A stretch of 52,902 nt of DNA from positions 1 to 52,902 of the forward strand of contig JAFUUB010000061.1 in NCBI GenBank assembly GCA_017483985.1, written 5' to 3'. The notes below the pieces were generated by a model. That model was not told the origin of the DNA. It was given only the letters and a program-made list of their open reading frames with translations, and did no database searches. This document shows positions 20,057 to 26,928 of this stretch, piece after piece; within the stretch, counting starts at the first letter, position 1; the number at the start of each line of letters is the position of its first letter. This DNA is from Bacteroidales bacterium (GTDB lineage: Bacteria; Bacteroidota; Bacteroidia; Bacteroidales; UBA932). A program made the translations under genes and the position numbers.

Positions 20057-20569
20057 TTATTCTGGGAGACTTTTCCCGGAGAATCTGAATGTATTTCCTT
20101 CGTATTCAGATCCATTAAGCTTCCAGCTGCGGTTGCATTTTGGATGCCGACCTTCCCGGTGATCGGAGCAGTGATAATGAATGACATCCTCACTCCCATC
20201 TGGCCAGTTTAGCACAATATCCTCATCCATGTCTGCGGCTCCATCAATCTCTCCAAAAACAAGGCGATAGACAGTTTTGCCATTAATCTCGTACTGTGGG
20301 ACAGCGAGCAGACCTTCCATAATAGCGAGGTATGCCTTTGTCTCCGGATTGGATTTGTCTTCGACATCCTTAACCGTATACGTTTCTCCTTTGAAGGTCA
20401 ACGTCATGCCGGGCATTTCCGGGGAGATAATGGAGTTATTATCCGCATCAACGGCTTCGATGTAGATATTTACAGGAGCCCAGTCGACTATCCATCCACC
20501 GAGAATCTTCTCACATCCGGTAAGAAGAATTGCCGTCGAAGCTGCGAACGCGAGCAGAATCTTTCTCAT
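20057..20569 (-). CDS. Hypothetical lipoprotein (170 aa)
   Basis: I chose the ATG at 20569 because it opens a lipoprotein signal (MRKILLAFAASTAILLTGC, Cys19); the frame extends upstream to 20617 without a signal. The mature part starts EKILGGWIVDWAPVNIYIEA and resembles small Bacteroidales lipoproteins in which an extended beta domain with 'PVNIYIEVVDADGN' leads the mature chain. A histidine- and cysteine-containing segment (HYHCSDHREGRHPKC, about residues 130-145) could bind metal, which is only a guess. The gene stands alone between two terminators at the edge of the island. Function unknown. Confidence 0.72.
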   Translation of the reverse strand: MRKILLAFAASTAILLTGCEKILGGWIVDWAPVNIYIEAVDADNNSIISPEMPGMTLTFKGETYTVKDVEDKSNPETKAYLAIMEGLLAVPQYEINGKTVYRLVFGEIDGAADMDEDIVLNWPDGSEDVIHYHCSDHREGRHPKCNRSWKLNGSEYEGNTFRFSGKSLPE

Positions 20570-20656
20570 TGTTAATCCTTTTTTCTTTAAAACTCCAAGA
20601 AGAGCCAAATCTTGCACTATAGATGCGACTTTCTAAGAGTTCGTTGCCCGAAATCA

Positions 20657-20681
20657 TCAAAAACGCCCACCGGAGTGAGCG
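20657..20681 (-). terminator. Terminator of the parDE operon
   Basis: CGCCCAC/GTGAGCG (20664-20670, 20675-20681) forms a 7-bp stem with one G-U pair and a 4-base loop, then TTTTTGATGATTT on the minus strand. It resembles the terminator at 20021-20050, suggesting local duplication. Confidence 0.75.
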
Positions 20682-20686
20682 ATACG

Positions 20687-20989
20687 TTACTGTTTAAGGT
20701 GCCGAGCGAAATCCATGCTCGAATGGAGAATACGTACTATCAGAACATCAGCAGTCTCTTGAACAAGATAGAAAATGACATGACGACCAACCAGGAACCC
20801 TTTGAGTCCGGCGTGGATCATCTCATAGGACTTTCCGAGCTTTTCCGGATTCTGAGCCAGTTTCTTGAATGCAGAGATGAGCATTTCATAGTACTTGTCG
20901 GCTTGTCTTTCTGACCATGTATCGACTGTATATTCCCAAATCCTGTAGAGGTCTCCCGCTGCCTCCTTGGTCAAACTATATTTCGCCAT
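20687..20989 (-). CDS. parE: ParE/RelE-superfamily toxin
   Basis: The 100-residue product belongs to the RelE/ParE toxin fold. It shows the N-terminal AKYSLTKEAAGDLYRIWEYT helix pair, the central GLKGFLVGRHVIFYLVQ strand segment and the IVRILHSSMDFARHL C-terminus typical of ParE. ParE toxins inhibit DNA gyrase, whereas RelE toxins cut mRNA; the C-terminal pattern favours ParE. It overlaps the antitoxin gene by 14 bases. The toxin lacks obvious truncation and both partners look intact, unlike several neighbours. It may stabilise the surrounding island. Confidence 0.88.
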   Translation of the reverse strand: MAKYSLTKEAAGDLYRIWEYTVDTWSERQADKYYEMLISAFKKLAQNPEKLGKSYEMIHAGLKGFLVGRHVIFYLVQETADVLIVRILHSSMDFARHLKQ

Positions 20990-21224
20990 GCTTGCGCGCT
21001 TTCATTTCTTGCAGATATGCCTCAGGATCGAAATCCTCTACAATCCCGCTATTCAACCCTTCGTCAATCGCCGCGCGAAGTGCCGCGATTTTCTGCTCTT
21101 CGGCTTCCAGCAACCTGAGCCCAGACCGTACGACCTCACTGGCGTTGTTATATCTGCCGGAAAGAATACTAGCCTGGATAAAATCTTCAAAATGAGTACC
21201 TAATGCAACTGTCGTTGTTTTCAT
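20976..21224 (-). CDS. parD: ParD-type antitoxin
   Basis: This 82-residue antitoxin begins at the ATG at 21224; the frame could start two codons earlier at a TTG, which I discount. It opens MKTTTVALGTHFEDFIQASI and continues into SGRYNNASEVVRSGLRLLE, the ParD ribbon-helix-helix signature that binds the operon promoter. The C-terminal half is acidic and neutralises ParE. A Bacteroidota promoter lies 20 bases upstream. The pair lies between element copies A and B. Confidence 0.88.
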   Translation of the reverse strand: MKTTTVALGTHFEDFIQASILSGRYNNASEVVRSGLRLLEAEEQKIAALRAAIDEGLNSGIVEDFDPEAYLQEMKARKHGEI

Positions 21225-21243
21225 TATCAAATGGTTTTATTGG

Positions 21244-21274
21244 CAAATATAAGAATATTTCATAATCAATACAA
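21244..21274 (-). promoter_or_regulatory. Promoter of parDE
   Basis: On the minus strand TTG (21272-21274), a 20-base spacer and TATATTTG (21244-21251) fit the consensus and lead into parD. Confidence 0.65.
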
Positions 21275-21305
21275 GTCATCCGCACGACAAAACAATCCTA
21301 TTCTT

Positions 21306-21360
21306 AGCCCCCTCCCATACGCCCATGGGAAAATCAGATAATGGAGAAGACCTTGCGGGG
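21306..21360. repeat. 55-bp repeat, copy 1
   Basis: AGCCCCCTCCCATACGCC and the following 37 bases match 27697-27751 at all but about three positions. Both copies lie a few hundred bases upstream of a double-dyad element, so they belong to the same duplicated cassette. The repeat contains the ATG of a mini-ORF. Confidence 0.85.
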
Positions 21361-21420
21361 AAAAAGGCTAATTCAGGTTCATGCACGCACGATTGGCCGG
21401 CAATACCCCTTTGTGAATAA
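21325..21420 (+). CDS. Mini-ORF MGKSD..., copy 1 (31 aa)
   Basis: The frame starts MGKSDNGEDLAGKKANSG and ends PLCE. The first dozen residues are shared with a second mini-ORF at 27716, but nucleotide identity there is also high, so conservation of the peptide cannot be separated from conservation of the DNA. I see no strong ribosome site. It may be a leader peptide, a fragment of a lost gene, or noncoding. Confidence 0.25.
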   Translation: MGKSDNGEDLAGKKANSGSCTHDWPAIPLCE

Positions 21421-21440
21421 GCATACTTTTTCTATATTTG
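21410..21440 (+). promoter_or_regulatory. Promoter reading into RHS remnant and element copy B
   Basis: TTTG (21410-21413), a 19-base spacer and TATATTTG (21433-21440) are a strong match. Transcription would begin near 21446 and give a leader of about 290 bases before the small-protein ATG at 21740. Confidence 0.7.
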
Positions 21441-21596
21441 CCTCTAAGCAATGTATTTGCGAGCACCCCGGCGGCAGCCGCCGGCAGTCCCTATCTGGAC
21501 TTCGGTGCAAGGTTGTACAACCCCGCAGCCTCTTCCGGCTGGCCTGACACAAAAACGGGCTCTCACGGCGCCTTGGTGTCAGGGGTAGGTTTATAA
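21438..21596 (+). pseudogene. RHS-repeat C-terminal core remnant, second copy
   Basis: Frame 21438-21596 reads AAAAGSPYLDFGARLYNPAA from about residue 10, matching the 'SPYLDFGARMYDP' block at the end of Bacteroidales RHS cores. Its sequence differs from the 19.7-kb remnant, so the two come from different RHS genes or have diverged. The frame then enters element copy B and stops at TAA (21594-21596). No upstream RHS repeats remain. I read this as a fossil of an RHS protein whose toxin tip has been replaced or lost. Confidence 0.55.
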
Positions 21597-21744
21597 TCCG
21601 GGGCCTGACACGGAATCCCGCTTTTATGCGCTCTCGGTGTCAGTGCTGCCGGAACGATATCTGATGGTAGGCTGCTTTCCCTTGTCCCATTCTTTTGGCA
21701 CAAGCTCCGGTTATCTTGGCGGCCGTAAATGGTCCCAAGATGAC
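21533..21744. repeat. Double-dyad element, copy B (212 bp)
   Basis: The geometry matches copy A: arms 21543-21550/21576-21583 and 21604-21611/21637-21643, loops of exactly 25 bases, 61-bp offset between pairs, outer TTCCGG/CCGGAA. The element ends with the CAAGATGAC that contains the start codon of the small-protein gene. Confidence 0.88.
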
Positions 21745-22027
21745 GAGCGAAACGCCTTATGGTCCCTGGATGGCTCCTCCGCCGACGGAGGTGCCGGGTT
21801 ATGTGTGGGGCCGGCAATATGATCCGAAGCCCATGAAGCCCAAGTCCTCTAAGCTCCTCGAAATCAAAGTCGAGGAGTTTTACCATCCTTCGAAAGAAGT
21901 GGCTCTGAAGGCCGCGAAAATGGCTGTCCGGGGAAAATCGGGGATGTATTTCGGCTCGATGGAAAATGGGAAGGGATTCCATGTCTACCGGAATGGGAAG
22001 GTGGTTCAGAGACATTGGGTGGAATGA
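21740..22027 (+). CDS. Conserved small protein, island family copy 1 (95 aa)
   Basis: The ATG at 21740 is the last part of the double-dyad element; the frame is open upstream to a TTG at 21695, but only the ATG is shared in a useful position by both copies. The product starts MTSETPYGPWMAPPPTEVPG, has a lysine-rich middle (KPSKL-like, IKVEEFYHPSKEVALKAAKM) and ends GFHVYRNGKVVQRHW. It has no signal peptide or membrane segment. About 75 of 93 aligned residues equal the paralogue at 28221, with the last 35 nearly invariant. I do not recognise the family. Position directly behind an RHS remnant suggests a former toxin-tip or immunity gene, but that is inference. Confidence 0.65.
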   Translation: MTSETPYGPWMAPPPTEVPGYVWGRQYDPKPMKPKSSKLLEIKVEEFYHPSKEVALKAAKMAVRGKSGMYFGSMENGKGFHVYRNGKVVQRHWVE

Positions 22028-22067
22028 GAAAGGAGAAGACTGGATTCTCTTGCTGATTCAATCAACA

Positions 22068-22114
22068 TTTGCTCGAATCAATCTTTCATCTTATATTTGT
22101 ACATCATAATGTAC
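22068..22114 (+). promoter_or_regulatory. Promoter and operator of the Phd/YefM-type antitoxin
   Basis: TTTG (22068-22071), a 20-base spacer and TATATTTG (22092-22099) form a near-ideal promoter. The inverted repeat GTACAT-cata-ATGTAC (22099-22114) overlaps the start site and includes TGTACA, the core hexamer known for E. coli YefM operators. Confidence 0.75.
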
Positions 22115-22121
22115 TTATACT

Positions 22122-22364
22122 ATGGTCGTAATTAGTTCAGCAGAGTTGAGAAGCAATATGAAGAAGTATCTGGATATCGCTAAAACAGAGCAGGTGCTTA
22201 TTCAAAGAGGGAAAAACGAGACTTTCGTTTTGACCGCCCAGCAGAATCCTGTGGAGTATGATCTGTCCCGCGCCATCACCGTTGATGATGTGCTGGCGAA
22301 AGTGCGCGAAGGACTAACGGAGATGTTCGAGAGGAAGGAATCTGCTAAGGCAATCAAAAAATGA
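22122..22364 (+). CDS. Phd/YefM-type antitoxin
   Basis: The 80-residue product opens MVVISSAELRSNMKKYLDIA, the Phd/YefM N-terminal dimerisation and DNA-binding fold, followed by QRGKNETFVL. The acidic, helical C-terminus would bind the toxin. It overlaps the downstream toxin frame by four bases (ATGA). A clear operator lies in the promoter. Because the partner toxin is frameshifted, this antitoxin may now be an orphan, perhaps still repressing or protecting against related toxins. Confidence 0.87.
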   Translation: MVVISSAELRSNMKKYLDIAKTEQVLIQRGKNETFVLTAQQNPVEYDLSRAITVDDVLAKVREGLTEMFERKESAKAIKK

Positions 22365-22701
22365 AAGTATTGTTCCTTCCAGAAGTCAGTCAGCAGTTTG
22401 TGGAGCTGGTTGACGTCCTATACGATAAAGGCTACATGAGTTTCTTGGATCAAGCTTTGGATTATTCAGAAAGTCTGTTTCGAGAGATTCAGAGCACTCT
22501 ACCCTTCAAGGTCCATCGGAAGGCTCCAAAGTGGTTCTCGAGATTTGGGAAGGATATGGATTATTCGGTCTTCCCCAAAATGACCATACCACCTGGTATG
22601 TCTTCTTCAACGTTTACGATGTTGGAGGCGAAACCATTTATCTAGTCCGCTATATGAGCAACAATCACGTAATTGCTCACCATCTTGACTTCGATAACTG
22701 A
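22361..22701 (+). pseudogene. Frameshifted RelE-type toxin
   Basis: The first frame gives MKVLFLPEVSQQFVELVDVL to residue about 73 (DMDYSVFPK) and then leaves the family pattern, stopping at 22645. Moving one base back at the AAAA run (22577-22580) restores NDHTTWYVFFNVYDVGGETI and LVRYMSNNHVIAHHL to a stop at 22701. That matches the end of this toxin type (FPKN..T.WY.FF..Y....TIY..RYI.NNHVIA). One A appears to be missing. The slippage site is not a good programmed -1 heptamer, so loss of function is the simpler reading. The paired antitoxin is intact. Confidence 0.82.
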
Positions 22702-22736
22702 AACTCCTATTTGAGTTAATGAGATAGCCCCGGGAT

Positions 22737-22766
22737 AAAAAAGACCCTCACCGGTGAAGATGAGGG
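22737..22766 (-). terminator. Terminator of the yefM-yoeB operon
   Basis: CCCTCA/TGAGGG (22745-22750, 22761-22766) forms a stem that, on the minus strand, is followed by TCTTTTTTATCC. It lies about 100 bases after yoeB; the 22767-22871 stretch shows no gene. Confidence 0.7.
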
Positions 22767-22871
22767 CCTAGAGTATGGGGAGAGGCCGTTGTTAGTATCA
22801 AACTTTGATACAACGTGAAGGAGACATCCCGCAGAACATTCACTGGAACTGAAGCATGCCTGGCGATCATT

Positions 22872-23138
22872 TCAGCGGTAATGTCCAAAAGCAGATAGCA
22901 CCAATACTTCCACCACCTCTTCATAGATCCGGTAGATCAGTCTGTGTTCACGGGTAATTCTTCGGGAATACACATTCCCACCATATCCCTTTAATGGTTC
23001 TACCTGACCGGTTCCGGTTCTCGGATGTTCGCGGATTTCATCCAGAAGTTTTGACAGCTTTGCGACTGATTGGGGGGCTTTCCGGTTCAACTCTTTCAAA
23101 TCCTTTTTCGCATCTTCGGAAAACACAATCCTGTACAT
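22872..23138 (-). CDS. yoeB: YoeB-type toxin (ribosome-dependent mRNA endonuclease)
   Basis: The 88-residue product has the Txe/YoeB pattern: MYRIVFSEDAKKDLKELNRK at the N-terminus, GTGQVEPLKG near residue 43, and SRRITREHRLIYRIYEE leading to VLVLSAFGHYR. YoeB cuts mRNA at the ribosomal A site using a conserved Glu, Arg, His and Tyr set; candidates are visible in RITREHRLIYRI and the GHY end. It starts two bases after the yefM stop. Both partners look intact. Confidence 0.92.
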   Translation of the reverse strand: MYRIVFSEDAKKDLKELNRKAPQSVAKLSKLLDEIREHPRTGTGQVEPLKGYGGNVYSRRITREHRLIYRIYEEVVEVLVLSAFGHYR

Positions 23139-23140
23139 AA

Positions 23141-23407
23141 TCAGTCTTCGTTAATCATCCTACCCAGAAAATCGTCCATGCTTTCGCCATCGTTCATCCG
23201 ATGGACACGTCCTTGTTCATACTCAGCGATTCCCTTGCGGATCTTGGCATCCAACAGTTCGGAATCAACGAGTATGTCAGAGTTGGAAATGGGGACAAGG
23301 CGATAACTGCCATGAGACCGGGAAGTGATCACGACATCATTGGTGCGGGCCAGATCAAAATACTTTCGCTGGTTGGCCCTGAATTCTCTGCTGCTAACTA
23401 CGACCAT
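23141..23407 (-). CDS. yefM: YefM-type antitoxin
   Basis: I chose the ATG at 23407 (MVVVSSREFRANQRKYFDLA, 88 residues); the frame runs upstream to 23470 but that part covers the promoter. The N-terminal Phd/YefM fold binds DNA as a dimer, and the C-terminal SMDDFLGRMINED would insert into YoeB. It is the first gene of the pair. The start MVVVSSREFR is close to MVVISSAELR of the antitoxin at 22122, showing two related modules on opposite strands within 1.3 kb. Confidence 0.92.
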   Translation of the reverse strand: MVVVSSREFRANQRKYFDLARTNDVVITSRSHGSYRLVPISNSDILVDSELLDAKIRKGIAEYEQGRVHRMNDGESMDDFLGRMINED

Positions 23408-23427
23408 AATGCTTCTTTTATTTAATG

Positions 23428-23466
23428 CAAAGATATGTTTTTCCAAATAGAGTACCAAATTGGTAC
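23428..23466 (-). promoter_or_regulatory. Promoter and palindromic operator of yefM-yoeB
   Basis: On the minus strand TTTG (23456-23459), a 20-base spacer and TATCTTTG (23428-23435). The palindrome GTACCAAATTGGTAC (23452-23466) covers the -33 element, so bound YefM-YoeB would block RNA polymerase. Confidence 0.78.
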
Positions 23467-23521
23467 ACATTTTATGTTTGGAAAAGTCGATCTGACATCC
23501 AACTCAATTAAGAAGGTACCA

Positions 23522-23697
23522 GTAAACACTCTTTCCCCTTATTCGAATATGCGGGAAAACAGTTTTCATCTTCCACTAACGACCTGAAACACTGTTTTCA
23601 CCTTATTTGAAGATGCTGAAACATGCTTTTCACCTTAATAAATCATCCTGAAAACATGTTTTCACCACGTTAAATCGTCCCGTAAACATGCTTTCAG
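23522..23697. repeat. Six-unit, 32-bp-period palindrome array
   Basis: Units begin at 23522, 23555, 23586, 23618, 23650 and 23682. Each starts with a palindrome related to GAAAACATGTTTTC (perfect at 23650-23663), followed by a weakly conserved half like ACCTTATTTGAAGATGCT. The period of 31-33 bp is close to three helical turns. No cas genes or unique spacers are present. Confidence 0.8.
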
Positions 23698-23710
23698 GGT
23701 ATTACATAAT

Positions 23711-24008
23711 TCATAATCGAATCCCCGTAAAATCGATGAAATCCTTTGCTTCAGTAGAGCCACAATTAATAGATCTTTTCATATATCCGCTAAAATCAGG
23801 GGAATCAGAATCACAAATCAATGCTAGAGAATAGAAAAAGAGGCTAAATCTTCGTCCTTAAATGTTCCACGATCCGCATCAAAAACCGTTTTATTAAAAA
23901 AACCGCAGTCAAAATTCAATAGCTTGTTAAGAATACCGCTGAGCCATTTGGGAATGATGCAACGCACAAAACATCGCTTGGCGAATCAATATAGTTTTGA
24001 TTATTCAA
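23711..24008 (-). pseudogene. Decayed gene remnant downstream of the beta-barrel gene
   Basis: Reading the minus strand from just after the beta-barrel stop gives NNQNYIDSPSDVLCVASFPN and then GSAVFLTSY. After one frameshift near 23930 it gives LNFDCGFFNKTVFDADRGTF and KDEDLASF. After a second shift at an AAAAA run (23835-23839) it gives YSLALICDSDSPDFSGYMKR and TEAKDFIDFTGIRL, ending at TGA 23713-23711. Adding one base at each point gives a continuous, protein-like sequence of about 100 residues. I do not recognise it. No start codon is evident, so the 5' end may also be lost. Confidence 0.55.
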
Positions 24009-24011
24009 CAA

Positions 24012-24673
24012 CTAGAATGACATTCCTATACCAATGGTTACCATACTGAAATATGAATTTGATGATATTATTGTTAGATCCTTGGAATATCCTATAGAAG
24101 CGAAGAATCTGGTATAGCTAACCTTCAAGCCAACTTGATAACCTAAAGTAAACCTTTTATACGGATTCGAACGATCCGAACTAAAGAGATTGGTTGTAGA
24201 ATCATTAATTGCACCGGAAAAGTAATGTGTTTTACTTGTCCCTAAAAGATAACCCTTAGCATTGAAGCCTGCATACGGGAGAAGGATGAAATCATCTGTT
24301 AAACTTAAAGCATAAATGAAGCTTATTGGAAGGCGGACCCCTAAGAAGTTACGTGCATAACTGTAGGAATCGTAAGCTTTCTTATAATGCATCCACTCTA
24401 AGTTTCCTCCAAATTCAAATAAAAAAGGAAGATTCTGAATTGGGATTGCTTTAAGAACACCTACAGAATAGGTATTATAACCATCCTGATTGCTAGATGT
24501 CGCTCCGCTTTTAGTGTTGAACGTTGTTGGCGCATAGCTAACCCACGCTGATGTATATCCTTCGGCGAGAGGAGAAAAAATGGCAGACCCCACATTAGAA
24601 GATTGAGCTGTTGTTTTAACAGAAGCCAAGAATAATAAAGCCGGAACTGTTATCAAAAAAATGTTTGTTTCAT
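24012..24673 (-). pseudogene. Outer-membrane beta-barrel protein, signal peptide out of frame
   Basis: The body reads VGSAIFSPLAEGYTSAWVSY and continues as an OMP_b-brl-like eight-strand barrel ending TIGIGMSF, with the C-terminal Phe expected of outer-membrane proteins. The ATG at 24673 gives MKQTFF and then TGA, because the T-run (A-run 24655-24661 on the + strand) has seven bases. With eight, it would read MKQTFFLITVPALLFLASVK, a normal signal peptide, directly into the barrel. So the gene is either broken or switched off by a homopolymer tract. A TTG within the run could start translation but would give a poor signal. It lies 75 bases downstream of the FISUMP lipoprotein gene. Confidence 0.75.
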
Positions 24674-24748
24674 AAAACTGATTATTATGTTTTAATACGA
24701 GAGTATTTAATTATCCTTATGGAGTAAAACAGGCCAAAATTCAATTAG

Positions 24749-26914
24749 TTAATCTTCGTAAATGGCCCTTATAGGAGTCATAAAATACCAATCAAATCGA
24801 TCGACTTTTTTCTGGCTCGGGATAAAAACATAGTCCCATATATCCGAAGCACTTGTTGATGTCCAATAATAATTAAACTGTTCGCGATAACCAGAATAAG
24901 GAGAGTATACTCCTGCATCGGGAAGAAATATGCTATTATCTGTAAATCCAGGAACTAGACTTGTTATTTTAATCCCACTGTGGTCCCCTATATGAGTGGC
25001 TTCAGTTTTAGTCATAGAGATTAATTCTTCACATTGTTCTTTTGTTGGAATACGCCATCCTTCTCCCAGAAAGACATATGCGGCATCATCGTCTTTATCG
25101 AGGATATCATTGGTTGAGTATTTCGCCTTGAGATAATCACGGTTAGTATATCCATTATCATCAGTCCGTCCCCACTGAAAATAAACTCCGTAAGCTTCTG
25201 GAGAACTCGCTCCAACATTACATGACGCCCATAATACAGACAGCCCCAAATCAATAGCTCCTTGTGGAACTTCTTTCATCTCAAGGTTTCTAACTTCACC
25301 CAAAAAAACGATATCATCTATCTCTAGATAAGCCACATACCAATATCTCCGATGGTTTGATATCCCCATCATAGAAGCGACAAAATGATTCCCGTCGATT
25401 TCCTCTGATACTACTTTTTGACCACTTTCTTTAAGTTCAATTCTACTTGACACGGAGGCACTAACATAAAATCCAGTCTGAACCGGAATTGTCTCTATTG
25501 TATTAACAGTCATCGATCCCTCCAAAACTGCATCATGATACTTAATACTAGTCGCCTCTCCGGTAGTTACAGAGCCCATTATCGTTGGCGTCGAAAAAGA
25601 TATTACTTCTCCAAAGAATTCGACATCCTCGACTTTAGCATAAGCCACATAGAAGTATTGGGTCGAATGTGACAAACCGGTCAAGGAATAAGACAATGAT
25701 CCATCTGATGGTATTGAGGATATCGAGACACGCTTCCCATTTGCCTTCAACTCAGAAGCATCAGAATATTTATCACTATAGTAGAAACAAATTGAGGGAG
25801 AGCCGTTAGCTGAGCCTATCAATTCATATGATCCATTTATGGTAGCTTTATGTTCAGATATATTCGTAGCCGCCTTGGTCTGAACACTTGCATTAATTGG
25901 AGAGGTTGAGAAATTTACCACTGCTCCTGTGAACTCAACTCCAGAAATCAACGCATACGCAACGTATGAATATTCCTTGGAATGGGGGAGATTAGTTAAA
26001 CGTTTGGAAAAACTGCCATCCGACAAGAGTTCGACTGTAACCTTTGTGCCTTTGGCCAACAACTCTTCTTTTGTTTTATAAGAGTCACTGTAATAGAACG
26101 CGACAGAGGTACTTAGTGTTGATTGACTAACTAATGTTAACTTACCAGAAAGAGTAGCACTATGCTCTTCTATATTTGTCGCATTATTTGTAGCCACTGT
26201 TGCATTGATTTTGGCGGTTGTAAAAGAGGATGTTGATCCATACAAGTAATTACCATTTTGTCTTATAAAGGCGCGGAAATAGTATTTTGTGTTAGGAGTG
26301 AGGCCTGAAATAGAAGCCACAAATTGATTATCTGTCAGGAATTCTTTAGAAGTAACTGACTTGCCATTCCCGAGTGTTGGCTCAGACTCAGTAGAATAAA
26401 TGAATCCCACGGAGGCAGAGCCAATCTGAGTGCGAGGTATACTCGAGAATCCATAAAGAGTGGCAGTCGTTTCTGTAATATTCCCGGCACTTTCTGTTGA
26501 ACATGATGTCTTTGGCTCTTCTTCCGTGACAAAAGATTTGACTGCGCCCAATGACTCAACTCCCCCAGAGTTTATGGCGGCCATGTAATGATAGGAAGTA
26601 GAATAAGCTAAACTAGACACGGATGTTTTAAATGTTGGATCCTGGGTTGACACTGTCCCGGCACTAACTCTTTTCCCTTTAGCTTTTATATTGTCCGCAT
26701 CAGCATATTCCGTCGAATAATAAAAATAAGCGGAGGCAGAATAATCCTCATCTGTAAACACGGCTGCACCATTCAACTCATATACTATTGAGCTAATTCG
26801 TTTTGCTTCGCCCGTCACACACCTAATCGATCCTGTCGACTGCTCTGTTTTTTGACATGCTCCTGATACTAATAGAATGAACAGTATCGCGGAGAATTGT
26901 TTAATAACTCGCAT
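24749..26914 (-). CDS. Surface lipoprotein with Fn3-like repeats and FISUMP-type C-terminus
   Basis: The product is 721 residues from the ATG at 26914; an upstream GTG is unlikely. The lipoprotein signal ends LLVSGAC (Cys20). Five repeats of about 95 residues follow, each with 'AT.I.E..ATL.G', 'FYYS..Y....EL.A.G..V' and 'L....Y.YVAYA...G..F.G....F.T', a fibronectin-III-like pattern. From about residue 555 the sequence VDLGLSVLWA-like ID-LGLSVLWASCNVGASSPE with YFQWGR, RIPTKEQCEEL and NYYWTSTSAS is the FISUMP domain common on Bacteroidales surface proteins. The gene is AT-rich compared with the core and probably acquired. Ligand unknown; adhesion is a guess. Confidence 0.82.
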   Translation of the reverse strand: MRVIKQFSAILFILLVSGACQKTEQSTGSIRCVTGEAKRISSIVYELNGAAVFTDEDYSASAYFYYSTEYADADNIKAKGKRVSAGTVSTQDPTFKTSVSSLAYSTSYHYMAAINSGGVESLGAVKSFVTEEEPKTSCSTESAGNITETTATLYGFSSIPRTQIGSASVGFIYSTESEPTLGNGKSVTSKEFLTDNQFVASISGLTPNTKYYFRAFIRQNGNYLYGSTSSFTTAKINATVATNNATNIEEHSATLSGKLTLVSQSTLSTSVAFYYSDSYKTKEELLAKGTKVTVELLSDGSFSKRLTNLPHSKEYSYVAYALISGVEFTGAVVNFSTSPINASVQTKAATNISEHKATINGSYELIGSANGSPSICFYYSDKYSDASELKANGKRVSISSIPSDGSLSYSLTGLSHSTQYFYVAYAKVEDVEFFGEVISFSTPTIMGSVTTGEATSIKYHDAVLEGSMTVNTIETIPVQTGFYVSASVSSRIELKESGQKVVSEEIDGNHFVASMMGISNHRRYWYVAYLEIDDIVFLGEVRNLEMKEVPQGAIDLGLSVLWASCNVGASSPEAYGVYFQWGRTDDNGYTNRDYLKAKYSTNDILDKDDDAAYVFLGEGWRIPTKEQCEELISMTKTEATHIGDHSGIKITSLVPGFTDNSIFLPDAGVYSPYSGYREQFNYYWTSTSASDIWDYVFIPSQKKVDRFDWYFMTPIRAIYED

Positions 26915-26928
26915 AACCACTAAAGAAG

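Noticed and set aside
21637..21822. + strand frame GPDTES.FYA..VSVLPE through the element
   Set aside because: The same frame occurs in all three copies, but the similarity is explained by nucleotide conservation; it is quickly interrupted in copy C and lacks a start.
22570..22590. Programmed -1 frameshift producing the full toxin
   Set aside because: The site CCCCAAAATG does not form a good X-XXY-YYZ heptamer in the starting frame and no downstream stimulatory hairpin is evident; deletion of one A is simpler.
23522..23697. CRISPR array
   Set aside because: Units are palindromic and degenerate, spacers are partly similar rather than unique, and there are no cas genes or leader.
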